64,000 bases of DNA from Lasiodiplodia sp. COLG20 (Eukaryota > Ascomycota > Dothideomycetes > Botryosphaeriales > Botryosphaeriaceae): contig VNWV01000007.1 in assembly GCA_009801085.1 (NCBI GenBank), forward strand, positions 2,046,001-2,110,000, written 5' to 3'. The notes beneath the pieces were generated by a model. The model saw nothing but the letters and a program-made list of their open reading frames with translations, was not told the DNA's origin and searched no databases. A program made the position numbers and the translations under genes. Positions 31,374-43,646 of this stretch are shown in pieces. The first letter of the stretch is position 1. Each line of letters begins with the position of its first letter.

Positions 31374-34073
31374 CTATGGAAAGGTGCGAACCTCCTGCAT
31401 TTCGTGGCCACCTTCAGAGTCTCGTGACTCTGACCGGTCAGCAATGGATCCCGCCTCGGAGTACTCCTGCTCGATGGCATGCACTAACGTAGGCCTTTTA
31501 ACATATCTGCGCCAAAACAAATACCTCTGAATCCAGAAGCTCAGCTGATGGAAGCCGTGTGCCATGTGTCTTGGAGTACTCAGGTTGAAAACTTCGTCAA
31601 GTTGCTCGAGGCTGAGGTCTTTGGTCTCGGGGACAAATCTGGAGATGTAAGCCCAATAGTACCACAAGATATTGGTCGGAGGATGCTTACAGCAAAATCA
31701 TGAACCAGCCTATGATGCACCATGCCGCATACCATGCAAATGTTCCGGCAGGTGTGAAGGTCTTCGTGAATTGAGGATATGTGATTGCTTTTTCGCATTA
31801 ACAACTTATTTTAGTTTTTGGAGCAGTGATTGTACTTACCCAGGACACCATTAAATAGCCAAAGAACTGCAGTGGTGAGACCCATGCCTGTTGCCGATGT
31901 TTAGAAACTGGTTGTCCATCTATATGTTTCCAACTTACCCAAGTCTCGATTATGAAGCGGCATACTCTCCGCAGAATAGACCTTTGGACGTAGTTAGAAC
32001 AATGATCAGTTGCATAAAAGAAATAAGTAGAGGAAAAACTAACAAATGGGACTGGGCCTTCTCCGGGACTGTACGCAGCTGCAAATAGATACATCCCTAC
32101 GAGCAGCAAGGGTTTTGCGGAATCTGCAGCTAAAGCTATAGCGATGAATGCTTGAAAGATAGCCATGAAAGGAAACGTGCTGAGGAGAAGGTTACGGCGC
32201 CCAAATGTGTCGATAGTAAAGACTGCGGGTAGGGCGAACAGAAAGTTTATGATGCCGAAGCCCATTCCAGACTGTTTAGTGTAAGCAAATTTGTCTCGTT
32301 AATGCCATATGAACGTACCAGTAGCGCTTGAATTGGGGAAAAGTTGGCCTGCTCGTAGAATACAGATACAGAATAGTACACGTGAACTATTGGGACAGAT
32401 GTTAGAGTGAAAGTAAGGTACACTGTTACTAATGACTTACCGTTGACACCGCAAAACTTAGTCTTATATCAGCTTTGTCAATCCAATGTACGAATAGCAG
32501 TGTTGCATACCTGTTGAAGAAACATCACGATTAAGCTAGCATGCAGCGCCCTTCTGCTTCTTGCTTGCGTGGAAAGCTGTTTTAAGCCAAACAGCTGCTT
32601 CAAGCCTCTTTGCTTTCCAAATATTTCTTCCTCGTTCTTGAGCAGATGATGGATGAGAAACAAGTCGCGGGCTGCTTGGAGCTTTGTATGTCGAAGCCGA
32701 CAAAGTGATGCCCAAGCTTCCTGATAACGCCTCTTTTTCTGGATTGGATCGTCGGTGTTATGGGCCTTTTGCAACAGCCACCGAGGACTTTCAGGGACAG
32801 TGTAGATGTAGGCCATGACGACTAATGGTAATATCATCTGATAGATCGTTAAATCGTTACATTACCTGATTTTCATAATTACTTACCGGCGCAGCAAGCA
32901 TCATCCGCCAATTCAAGCTCTGTGAGATTGGCTTCAGTTACGACCAAGAAAGACTCCTCGGCCCAATCCTTATGAAAATGATTGACTTACACAGTTAGTA
33001 GTAAGAAGACGGTCGGCACACTCAGGAGATTTGCCGTCGGAGACGGCGTGAAGAGCTACACCAGCTATGTAGCCCAGCATGATTCCTGCCTGTCTTAGGT
33101 GTCGCACAATTCTGTGGAATGGAAATGCATCATACCTGCTGCTGTCCACATTTGCCACATCATTACCAGAGCACCCCTGATGTTTGCCGGTGCGCATTCT
33201 GCTGCGAATACCGGTATCGTAGCACTTGTGATGATGTCAAACTCTCTTCATTTGAGGTTGGTCTGCCAATATACCTTTTTGGACCGATGCCGAAGCCAAG
33301 AAGTAGACGGACAATGAAGAGCTGTTGCCACGTTTGCACGAACCCCTGACCAAGACAAGTAGCGAAAGAAACGAAGCATGTCAGAAAGATTGTTCCTGGT
33401 CAATGAGATATAAATTAGTACATCTCGAATAAAACTTTTAGACGTACTGTACCTCGGCGTCCGCAGATCTTATTGAGTGGGTAATTGAGCCTGTAATATG
33501 ACATCATACTCAATATTTGTTTGCCCCTTGCAGATCAGAGCACCCACCAGCAAGTGATGGCACAACACAAGTACGGTGCCGCATTCACGAGTCCGAGGAT
33601 GTTGCCTTGGATATTAAGAGCGGACTGGTAATATATCTGGGCTAAGTGCGGCTATACTATTAGCATCTGCAACTTTACACTTTGCTTTGACGATACGCAC
33701 CTGAACTGACAGCCGACTCGTCCCAGCCCTGTACCGTGGCTCCGATTGAGCACACAATGACGAGGCTATACAGCGTCCAGGTCTGACGAAACTTTTCTTT
33801 GCCTTTGCCGCTGGACTCTTGGTGAAGCCATTCCTTTTCGTCTAAGTCATCGCGGTACTTTAGAGGGTCGTGGGGACGTTCGAATGCGTTTTTGTCCTGG
33901 GCCAGCTTTGCCCCGCGGTAGATAAAATCCTTGTCATCTCGAAGGCCGGCCTCCTGGACGAATGTGTCAATCTCTGTGTCTATTTTCTGTGGCGTCCAGT
34001 TCGCGAAGGGTGCTGATATGAGCTGCAATTGCTCCGTGGTAAGGTCCTGTTGAGCAGAATTGCTGTTTCCCAT
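31374..34073 (-). CDS. MFS sugar/polyol transporter
   Basis: Fifteen exons, 644 residues, all junctions in phase: 34073-33701, 33641-33548, 33490-33453, 33395-33275, 33224-33136, 33085-32991, 32919-32887, 32837-32511, 32456-32441, 32386-32319, 32271-32044, 31981-31939, 31887-31840, 31787-31691, 31638-31374. A hydrophilic N-terminus of about 105 residues precedes [20 protein letters not shown]. Sugar porter motifs include [10 protein letters not shown] after helix 2, [12 protein letters not shown] before the central loop, the FCGVN/YY segment in helix 7, [10 protein letters not shown], and the terminal [17 protein letters not shown]. Twelve membrane helices are expected in the plasma membrane, working as a proton-coupled sugar or polyol importer. 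Substrate is not readable. The extended N-terminus recalls fungal transporters of the myo-inositol/polyol group. Confidence 0.88.
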
Positions 34074-34628
34074 GATGGAATGGTAGAGCAGTCTGCCAAT
34101 GGGGCTGACATAGGGGCAAGGCGGTAGCCTTGCCCTGGTATTATATGTCAATGGCTCCAAGGGCTGAAACTGAGGGGCTGGTTGACAACCGTTCTCCCCA
34201 CCCGAGAGCGGGCACTCAAGGCAGATTCCTGCAATGCGGTTTCACGAAAATAGGCAGCCACGCTGATGCCTTGAGCAAGACAGCTGACCGGCAGAACCAG
34301 AAAGCTGGATGGTAGATGCAGCCACCCGTCGGGCGTAATGTTACACAGCCATTCCTGACTCTCGCGATATTGCAGGATTAATTCCAGGGCCCCCTGTGCT
34401 TCCCCACAGGCAACGAGAATCGATAAGCCTCTACCAAGTATTTATGGTAGCTGACGTGTCGGAAACTCGTGTGGCGTTCTCGGCTTGCGGCCAGTGTGGC
34501 CTCGCCGACTTTAATGGCTACATTCCCCGCTGGGTTTACAGCAAGTATTCTGCCTAGTTCATCACCCACCTGCAAGTTTTGTTCCTCTCAAGAAGCTCTC
34601 ATTGGAGAATGAATGCATCGTGTTCGTC
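34074..34628. other. Divergent promoter region
   Basis: 555 bases between the transporter (-) and kinase (+) starts. An open stretch from an ATG at 34444 could be a non-coding leader or an unjoined first exon of the kinase. Confidence 0.45.
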
Positions 34629-37600
34629 ATGGATGAGAAGCGGTTCCGCTTGAAGTTCTCTCGACTTGTACCACGGATCAGCGACCAGGCTACCCTTACA
34701 TTTGAATTCAGCGAGGCACATGCGCGAGAGTTAGAGAGCGAACTGCGACATTTCGACGGTTTCAAAGCCTGGTCAGAGTCTTCACGGTCTTTTGCTCTTC
34801 TGTTCATGTTGCGTGCGGGGCGCGATTGGACTGCCCTGTCTGCCTCCGCTTTCAAAGACGATCTGCTTCCCTTTCCTGGTCACGGACCTCTACGCAAGAT
34901 CCATGGACTCTCTGAGGAGGATGTCAAAGAAATTCTCCTTTATCAGGATTCTTTTCTCGCCCCTCTGGAAACGATTCACAAATTGAAGCTTTTCAAAAGC
35001 GTTGGCCACCGATCCATTTCCACAGGCGACACCTACTTCAGTTTGGAAGAAACGCTCGGCGAATCCAAATCGGCTTTCGTCCGCCGTGCGACACATGTGG
35101 GTTCTGGCATTGTTTTCGCTATCAAGATGTTTTTGCGAAAGACATCCGACCCCGACCAAAAGGCACCCAACGGATACGAGCTCTTCAGAACAGAACGGAG
35201 CAATCTACAGAAGTTGACGCCCAAACACCCGCATTTGATCGAACTCATTGGCACCTACACCGACAAAACCTTCTTTGCACTGGTGCTTTCCCCAGCCGCG
35301 GAATTTGACTTGGCAAAACTCTTGGCAATGAAAGAATCGGACGGCATCAGTGTTGGACGTGAAGACGTCTTGCAGCATTCATTTGGGTGCTTGGCCTCAG
35401 GCCTTGAGTACTTGCATGCCAAGAAAATCCGTCACAGAGATGTCAAACCGGGAAACATCCTAATTCACAACGGCACTGTTGTGATCTGCGACCTCGGCAT
35501 CTCTCGCGATTGGTCTGATAGTCCTCAAGACTTCACCCAGGGCATTGTCAATGGCCAGACACATAGGTATTCGTCCCCTGAAGTAGGGACGGAGCAGCCG
35601 CGTGATGCAAAGGCGGATGTGTGGTCCCTCGGATGTGTTTTCCTGGAGGTCGTCACTGTGCTCAAGGGGCAAACAGTTGCAGACCTCCGCAACTTTTTGC
35701 AATCAGCTCCACCTGAGAGCAGAGACTACTATTGGATCCAGCGTGATCGATTGCCAAAGTGGATTGAAGAATTGCAACGCAATGATACATTCAACGACCC
35801 TTTGGTCTGGATTGAACACATGGTGAGCCCAAAAATTAACGTCGTTGCCACATGAGATCCAAAGTTAATACATGCAAAATAGCTCAGGGCCAATCCTGCA
35901 GATAGGCTTTCGGCGGAAGATCTTCTTCGTGATATACAAGCAATGTCTCTTAAGAAGGTTGAGTCCGAGAAGTATGCTAGAAGATGCTGTGTGGGGAGAG
36001 TGCAACCCCAAATCTCCTCACCATCAAACTCGGGAGAGCCGCAAAGATATGTGCCGGACGACGACCCAGGACCACCTCTAGAGCTTCCTTGGTCCCCTGG
36101 GTGGAATGGATTTGCGGAAAGCAGTATCCAAGTGGCAGGTGACGATAAAGGTGAAGTCACTAACGAGATCGAAAGCTCAAGTGTTCCATCAACCGAGGTT
36201 GACCCAAGAGACGACCGGACAAACACTTCATTCGCCAGGTGGTCAGAGGCTTCCCATCGCTCCGTAAATCAACATCCCGCTGAATCAGTGCGGAACCCCG
36301 ACTACGATACGCAAAGCACTCTCGAGAAATATTTCGGGTACCCTTCTGAAGTTGTGGGCTTCAATGGAACACCCAAATTCTTTGCTAACGTATCAGCTTT
36401 CGAAGTCCTGCCTCGCCACAGCCATGGAGAATGGAAACTTCGACAGCCAATACCCGGGCAGACATTTCGCGTTTGTGTCTCGGAAACCTTGAGTCGGAAC
36501 CTTTGGGAAAGGTACAGGTTCCTTGAAATCAATGCATCAGATGGCACGTTCACGGAATCGGCATGTGCGTTCTTTCCGTACTAAGATACAATGATAAACT
36601 AGTACTCTTACTCACAGTCTGTAGGGATACCACTTCGAACATTGAGAGTCAAACTGCAGGATCTCGAACTTGAACTGGCGTGGTCTGACTGCAATCATCA
36701 AATCAAAAGGAAATCAGGTAAGTCTTTTCCTTTTCTGTTTCCGTATCAATTGATGTTGAAACCTGCCTAGGAGGTTACTTCAACCCGATATGGCACTGGG
36801 TTTTCAATCCAAAAAAGCCGAACAATCATCTACGTCTCAGATTTCTCGAACCAAATGGTAAAAAATTGCTCTTAGCTGTTGGCAACGTTCTTTAACACCG
36901 AGATAGATGCCGAGAAGCTATGCAATATCCTACTGAACCACCAACTGTGCCAACACCAGGGTGTGTCTTTTCATGAATGTTGCTTCCAAGCCGAGGTGCA
37001 AATTGGGAAAGACCCACACTCTTACTATTCCTCCTCGCGTGTGCACATATGCCAGCCCTCTGCCCCGACGGAGCATCATGGAGAGCGCATAATCTTTACG
37101 GAATGTGAAGTAAGCGAGTTCACGACATCTGACATCTACGTAGTCTCAGAGCAGAGCGATATCGATATCCTCATAGACCAACAGCAAGGCATGGCTGTAG
37201 TAAATCTGGGTCCTCTCGGAGTTGCAGACTATCACTCCAATGCCAGGGATAAGCCGTATCCAGACAACAGCATCCAAGCCCAGTTTTGTAATGTTGTTAT
37301 CTCTCAGTCGACAATGAGTTTGAGGTTTGGGCTTGAGACATCTGAAAATACGGCACCTGCAAAAGGTATCAACTAGGGACCTCTTTTTTTTTTTTGAGTA
37401 CTTCGAGCTGACATTACTATTATCGCAGACTTCAGAGAGTTCCTGTATGGTATATTTGAGTGGGATCCAGTGCTCCTTGCAGCGGTCAAAGCGAAGCAGA
37501 AACGAACTCTTCGCCGACCTCCAGCAGACAAAGCTATACTTATGCTATTCAACATCAAGGAAGACAACGAGCCAACAAAACTCCGGGCGAAACTGGTATT

Positions 37601-38107
37601 TCTCTTCCAGAGCGGCAGGCCAGAATGTCCCAAGTGGCTCATATGTGAACGTGAGTAGCTTGGCTTACCAGTCCAATGAGAGCTAACAAATAGATATAGC
37701 GGTGGAGGAAAATGTTTGGAAAAAACGGGGAATGGAATGGGAAATTATGATTCACCAGACCCGGACATCTGCGAATCTTGGCAAGATTCTGTCCTCATTG
37801 ACACCACCATTTGACAAAAAAAGGGTCACATACAACCTCGAATTCGAGGACGTGGAACGTAAGAAAAGAAATGGGTATTTTCTTTTTGGCTGATTTGCTT
37901 ACTTCTTTTTCCTCAGATCTCCGTTCCTTCGACACACAGATTTTTGAATTGCAAAAGGCGCAACGGTCAGGTCAGCTTCAGCATATTAGAAGCAGTAGCG
38001 AGGCAGGGAGCGTGTCGGAGCCGCCCCTTCAATCAAGAAAAGGAAGTCGATCAACCGTATCAGTGAGCAGATCAGTAATGATGCAAAAAGACAGTTCCTA
38101 TTCCTGA
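34629..38107 (+). CDS. Large serine/threonine protein kinase-like protein
   Basis: Eight exons (34629-35822, 35883-36564, 36625-36717, 36771-36857, 36907-37365, 37429-37650, 37694-37858, 37917-38107), 1030 residues, all phases consistent. The frame is open upstream to a TTG at 34602; the first ATG is 34629, but an extra 5' exon is possible. The kinase domain spans about residues 135-395: VFAIKMF (Lys166), HRDVKPGN (269-276) and CDLGISRDW, where DLG replaces DFG (288-290), then RYSSPEV as the APE region and DVWSLGCVFLEVVTVL. The catalytic residues are present, so it is likely active. The last 600 residues are of unknown type and include folded-looking segments (SDIDILIDQQQGMAVVNLGP, DFREFLYGIFEWDPVLLAAV). 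It lies 700 bases upstream of the NACHT NLR on the same strand. Confidence 0.82.
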
Positions 38108-38806
38108 AGCTGGTAGAGGAAGACGGATATGATAATTGTACCGGGTCAACGGCGTTCATTCACATCCATTAATGACATACTGGTGTGTTACCAGGGGCTC
38201 CTGGATTCAGAGTCTCAGAAGGCTCCTACGATTCCAATTATATATCTTTGACCAATTGCAAGTCACCATAAAAATTCATCACTAGTTTCAATTCATAAAA
38301 TGTAGTTGAATATCACTTTATCATCGTTTTCTGATAACATATGCTGCTAAATCATTAACCCAGTGGAAAAAACAGCAGCGTTCTTGTATGAGAAAGAGGG
38401 AATATGGATAGTGTCGCGCCAGTGTTGAGATTCAGTAAATGGCGGGAGGACTTTCTTTTTTTCTGTACCCGAACGGTGCGACGTTGTTTTTCGTTTATGC
38501 ATACAATGTTTGGCTTTAAGTGACGGCGACTAGACCACTGTAGGCTTACCGCGGGAGAATAAGGCTGCAACCCGATGAAGCAGCAGCTTTTTGCGTTGGT
38601 GGCACATTTCCGTTGTTGCGATTGGGCGGTAAAGGACCGGGGTCCCAAATCAAGCTGGTCATGCTTGCATTTCAGCTCTGTCGGTGCAGCCACAGGCGCT
38701 TAGCCAAAGTACTGTCTTATAGCTCGATAACTTCGTTTTCATTTCCAATTTCCGGTCTTGAGGAACCTGGTCCTGGTTCCAACGAGAACAATTGCATCGG
38801 AGAGCG
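38108..38806. other. Intergenic, upstream of NACHT gene
   Basis: No supported gene; promoter of the NACHT NLR. Confidence 0.5.
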
Positions 38807-41800
38807 ATGGATCCGATCGCGGCCCTCAGCCTTGCTGGCAATGTGGCGCAGTTCATTGACCTTGGCCGCAAGGTGTTCTCGATGGCCGGTGAGCTGTATC
38901 GATCTGCATCGGGGCGCTTGGTTGAAGATATGCAGCTGCAGTCCGCTTCTGAAGCTTTGAGTCTTCTCACAAGCTTGCAGGTATCCAGAACTTTTCTTGG
39001 AGGCCCGGCAGGCCCAAAACCACTTTCTCCAGCAGAGCAGGAACTCTTGGATATTGCTGATAGTTGCCGAACATTGACGAAGGAAATACAGGAGGTTTTT
39101 TCTTTTTTTACGATGGAAGAGGCGAAGGACTCATCTTCGCGCGCATCTCCAAAGTCATTTGCGACAGAAAGCCACAAGAAATTCCACAGACGAATCGACG
39201 TGTTCCGGGTCGTTTCAAAAAGAATGAAAAAGTCCGGTGAGATTGATCGGCTTTCAAAGAGGCTCGATAGCCTGAGAGGCAGACTCACAATCTGTCTTCT
39301 ATCCCTGGTCAAGTAGGAACTTCGTCTCTAAAATGTAGATGGCAGAAGTTGACGAGAATGCAAGTGATGATCAATCTTCGACCCTCACTGCCCTCCGAAC
39401 ATTATCAATGGACCAACCCAAATGGCAGGAACGTACTACCGACGAGATACAAAACCTCAATGACCAGAACTCGGAGATTCTGAAACAACTGACTAACCTT
39501 CAGCGGGCAACATCAAGCATGACAGACGCGCTTGGCAATGGAAAATCTTTTTGGAACTTCTCTCGAGGCACATCCCAAGCCCAAGGTCTCGACGAAGTGT
39601 CAGTAAAGTTGGCACGATGGGTGAGACAGAGCGAGAAAGTAGCGGCCCAACAGCATTTTCTGCGCAGCTTGTACTACCCGTCAATGGAGACACGACGCAC
39701 AACAATAACAGTCGCTCATACTCACACATTTGAGTGGATGTTCCATTCCAACTCAGCAGACTCAGGCTTCCGCAACTGGCTGGAACATCAGAGCGGTGTC
39801 TTCTGGATCTCAGGAAAGGCTGGTTCAGGAAAATCAACTCTGATGAAGTTCCTGTACGATCATCCCAATACCAAAGCCGCGCTTCGCACATGGGCGGGCG
39901 ACAAAGCAATTGTCACACCCACCTTCTTCTTTTGGAAAGCCGGAACAGATCTGCAAAAGTCACAAGAGGGCCTTCTCCGAACACTACTCTGGGAGGTTCT
40001 CATGCAGCTTCCCAGCCTTGTCCCAGATTGCTTTCCAAAACAGTGGTCGGCATATCATAAAGACGGGTCAACAGTGTACATTTGGACATACGATGAGCTG
40101 CTTGAGGCATTCAGCCACTTGGCACAACAGAGGAGAGTTGCAGCTAAGTTCTGCCTCTTCGTTGATGGCCTCGATGAGTATGACGGAGACTGTGAGCAAA
40201 TTGTCCGTTTGCTTGCTGAATTGGCAAACAAATCTTTTGATTTCAAGATATGTGTGTCGAGCCGACCATGGAATGTATTCAAGAATGCGTTTGGTGGAGA
40301 GATGTTTCCGAAACTGCGCCTGGAAGACCTCACCAGAGCCGACATTCGAGCATATGTGACAGACAAGCTTGGAGAGAATCAGCTTTACAGGAATCTCCAC
40401 GCCAAACAGAACAGCCGGAATCATTTCGTCGAGGAAGTTGTCAGTAAAGCGAATGGTGTATTCCTTTGGGTGCATCTGGTGGTGCACTCACTACTGGATG
40501 GACTACGGAACGAGGACCGGCTGTCAGACTTGGAGAGAAGACTTCAACTCTTGCCGACCAGCCTCGAGGGCTACTTTCAACACATGTGGGAGAGTCTTGG
40601 AGGGGCTTACCAACAACAGGCTGCGGAGACATTTTCCATCAAACTAGCAGCAGAAAGGCCGCTTACACTTATGACCTTTTCAATGCTTGACGAGGAAGAG
40701 GACAACTTTGCCATAAAATGGGAAACGCACCCAATGACCCACGAGGAGCTCTTTCATCGTCATGAGGTCATGAAAAAGAGGCTGAATGCAAGATGCAAAG
40801 ATCTGATGGAAATCAAGTCGGCCTGGAAAGACGACCAAGTCTTCCCAGCGAGAGGTCGGAGGAGCCTGGACAACGAAGCAAATGCGCGCGAATTTTTCAA
40901 ATACCGCGTCGAGTTTCTGCATCGTACCGTCATCGACTTTTTGACGTCAGAGAAGATGCAGAGCGAAATGACGGCCAAACTTCCACCAAACTTTGATCCT
41001 TGGAGGAGGTTGTGCCTTGCGTTTTTGGCTCAGATCAAGAGGATCTCTATGACTCCTCGCTTTGTGTTCCATAATGGTCCCATGTCGAGTCTGGTTGATG
41101 ATCTCGTCAGCTGTGCTCGGAAACTCCCAGTCACATCCAAACATTTTCAACAGCAGAGGCAGCTGATGCTCGAGCTCAGGAATGTCCTGGGGAAATGTGA
41201 AGACGAAACTTCTACCAAAGCAAGCATTCTGCTCCTTCCAACTCCGCAATCAGAGCACGAGTCAGCTCGTTCGTTGGAACTTGATTTTCTGATATACTCT
41301 GTTCGCAAAGAGCTCCTGATTTTCGTGGAAGACCAACTACAACACGAGTTCTGCTCATTACCACCTCAAGAGTTTGCTTTACTCCTTCGCACCTCTCTCC
41401 ATTTATCAGATACATCTTCAAGCATGGGTACACCAGATCCATCTATGCTTCAACTGCTACTCCGGAATATGAACATAAGCCAGAAAGCGCTCCTGGGGTC
41501 AATCTGGAATGACTTCCTGTCTGCAACCGCCATCGAATGGGAAGAATATCCAGTCTCAACTCGCATAGCCTGCAGTCATATCATCAACCGTCTCCTTGAT
41601 GACAACATTGATGATATTGGGCCAGGATTATCGGAAAACCTACTCTGGGTCGACATACTGCTCATTTCCAAAAGCAATTGGACAACCTGTTCAGAGGAGC
41701 TTTGTGGTTCTCTTTGCAATGCTATAGAGAAAATCCTCTCTCAAGACATCGACGCCAACGCCCCCTACAAGAATAGCACCTTGTGGGGTCACTTTGTCCG

Positions 41801-42146
41801 GAGCATTGCCGATTCGCCAATTGACATACAGAGCCGAAGTCGGCTACGTGGTACACTTCACGCTTTTGTGAAAAGAGGCGTAGACTGCAACCATCGCGTG
41901 CAGAGGAATAGAACAACCGTTACATTTCAAGGTCGAGACCTCAACTTTCCCGGCAGTAATGCGGTATTTCAGCGTCTCCAGAGTCTTTACTCACCAGCAG
42001 AAATGGCTGAGATTGGACTGTGTAAAGAGTGTTATTCGGCTGGAAAGCTTGCAGCGAAGGCGAATTTGGACAAGTCGGGCGTGCCTCAGCTGACGGGATC
42101 GCAGTCATTTGGGTGGAGCAAGTGGTTTTGGCGACCTTCGGTGTAA
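38807..42146 (+). CDS. NACHT-domain NLR-like (STAND) protein
   Basis: Two exons (38807-39312, 39365-42146), 1095 residues. The 52-base intron has donor GTAGGA, a TTGAC branch and CAAG acceptor, and joins the two frames in phase. The upstream TTG at 38792 was rejected for the ATG at 38807. The N-terminal 200 residues (MDPIAALSLAGNVAQFIDLG, KKSGEIDRLSKRLDSLRGRL) are the helical module typical of fungal NACHT proteins. The ATPase follows: GKAGSGKST (319-327), VDGLDEY (435-441), ICVSSRPWNVF and KANGVFLWVHLVV. The C-terminal 600 residues have no ankyrin or WD repeats that I can recognise. Fungal NACHT proteins act as nucleotide switches in nonself recognition and cell death. The effector module and ligand are unknown. 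Confidence 0.88.
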
Positions 42147-42457
42147 CTACCTCCATAATCTTTCATTTTTGAAACATCTTGCTCACTATTGGCACCACTT
42201 CAATGGAAACGGACATATCCAAGCGGTAGGGCTTTGATACTGGTAATGAAGGATGGGGGGTTATGGATTGGAAAAGGCAACGATCAAGCACAATAAATAG
42301 CTCATGTTCAGCGAATTGTTCTCAATTTTTACTGCACCACCCTATACCTCGCTCCCAGTCACAATCCTTTCTGATTAAGAAGGAAAATCAGAGCCAGAAA
42401 ATTTTCAGCCCTTTCTTAGGCATTTTTGCGGTTTCAAGCACCATGTAGGCGATGCGT
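42147..42457. other. Intergenic between convergent genes
   Basis: No gene seen; shared 3' flank of the NACHT NLR (+) and deuterolysin (-). Confidence 0.6.
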
Positions 42458-43646
42458 TTAGCAGCCAGCGTAGATAGCTAAAAAAAAATTGTCAGCACAT
42501 GTCCAAGTTGAGGAAGATTGAAGAATTGATTTTGGGACATACCTTGAGCGTAGAGGGTGTAGGTATCAGCGTGCCTCAGGTTCTGAGCGGCAGTCAGGGA
42601 GCGGACAGCGTTGTAGCCGTAGGCACCGTTCTGGTCGGTGGTGCCGGCGATCTCGCTCAAGTGGGTCATCTCGTGGAGGGTGGTGGTCTGCTGGTCCTGG
42701 GCGTGGCAGGTGCGGCTGGTGGCGGACAGGCCGGAGAAGTACAGGGGGCAGTTGACCATGTAGCTGGCGGAGGGCAGGGTGTAGGCCAGGACGCCGCTCT
42801 GGCAGCCGTTGCCGTAGACGTCAGTGCAGTAGTAGTCGGAGACACCGGAGGTGGTGCTGCCGCACTCAGAGACGATGCGGCCGAAGACGGCGGCGACCTG
42901 GCTGCGAGTGGAGGCAGAGGTGGTCTTGAAGTACTCCTGGAACTTGGTGGCCGAGCCGGAGGCGGCGGCGGACGAGGCAGCCGCAGCAAGGCTACGGCAG
43001 TTGGTCACCGCGTTGACGGTGGCGGTGCGGCGGGTGCCGGTGCAGTCGGCGTTGACGGCCGTGCGCTTGACGGTGCGCTTGACGAACTCCTCGCGGACCT
43101 TCTTGGCCTCGGTGCCATCGACGGTGGCGGAGATCTTGTTGCTGCTGTAGGGGACGGCACCGGCAATGGAAGTGGAGCCTTCCTCAGCGTAGGAGATGGC
43201 ACCCTCGGAGAGGATGTCGAAGGCACCACCCTGGGAGAGGTCGTGCGCCTCGGCGATGTCGAACTGGACCTCGACGCTCTCGCCGGCGGCAAGGCTCTGG
43301 AAGGCCTCCTCATCCAGGTTCTCGGTGGCCATGCGGAGACGGATGCCCTCGAAAGCAACACGGGACTCTGCAGCAGGTTAGCATTGCGCTTTGTAGTCTG
43401 ATATCGTGGGTGATGCATACCAGGAGAGTTGACCTCAGCCTTCTCAACAGCGGTCTTGTCAAGGATGCTGCCGACCTTGAAAAGCTTGAGGGCAGCCTCG
43501 CCGTTGTTGGTGAGAGTGGCCTTGACCTCAGAGTTGCCGACCATCTCAAGCTTGACATCCAGAGGAGTGTCACGCTTGTTGAGGTTGACGGCAGTGCCGC
43601 TAACAACGGTGGCCAAAGCCAGGAGGGAACCAGCGAGGAACTTCAT
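42458..43646 (-). CDS. Deuterolysin, M35 zinc metalloprotease, secreted
   Basis: Three exons (43646-43421, 43367-42543, 42477-42458), 356 residues. The final 20-base exon codes for AIYAGC. The signal peptide is MKFLAGSLLALATVVSG; a propeptide of about 160 residues ends in the dibasic pairs EEFVKRTVKR (about 172-177), which fit Kex2 cleavage and leave a mature enzyme of about 179 residues starting TAVNADCTG. The aspzincin signature is intact: HEMTH (307-311) for zinc and catalysis, and GTTDQNGAYGY supplying the Asp ligand. Six mature-domain cysteines are seen. The enzyme is an extracellular endopeptidase for nutrition or, in pathogens, host protein degradation. A TATA box lies 95 bases upstream. 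Codon use is strongly GC-ending, suggesting high expression. Confidence 0.93.

Noticed and set aside
39305..39370. Apparent separate genes or frameshift at the start of the NACHT gene
   Set aside because: A 52-base intron (39313-39364) joins the N-terminal module to the NACHT part in phase.
42499..43401. Long plus-strand frame opposite deuterolysin
   Set aside because: Gly/Val/Ala-rich antisense shadow of a GC3-rich gene.
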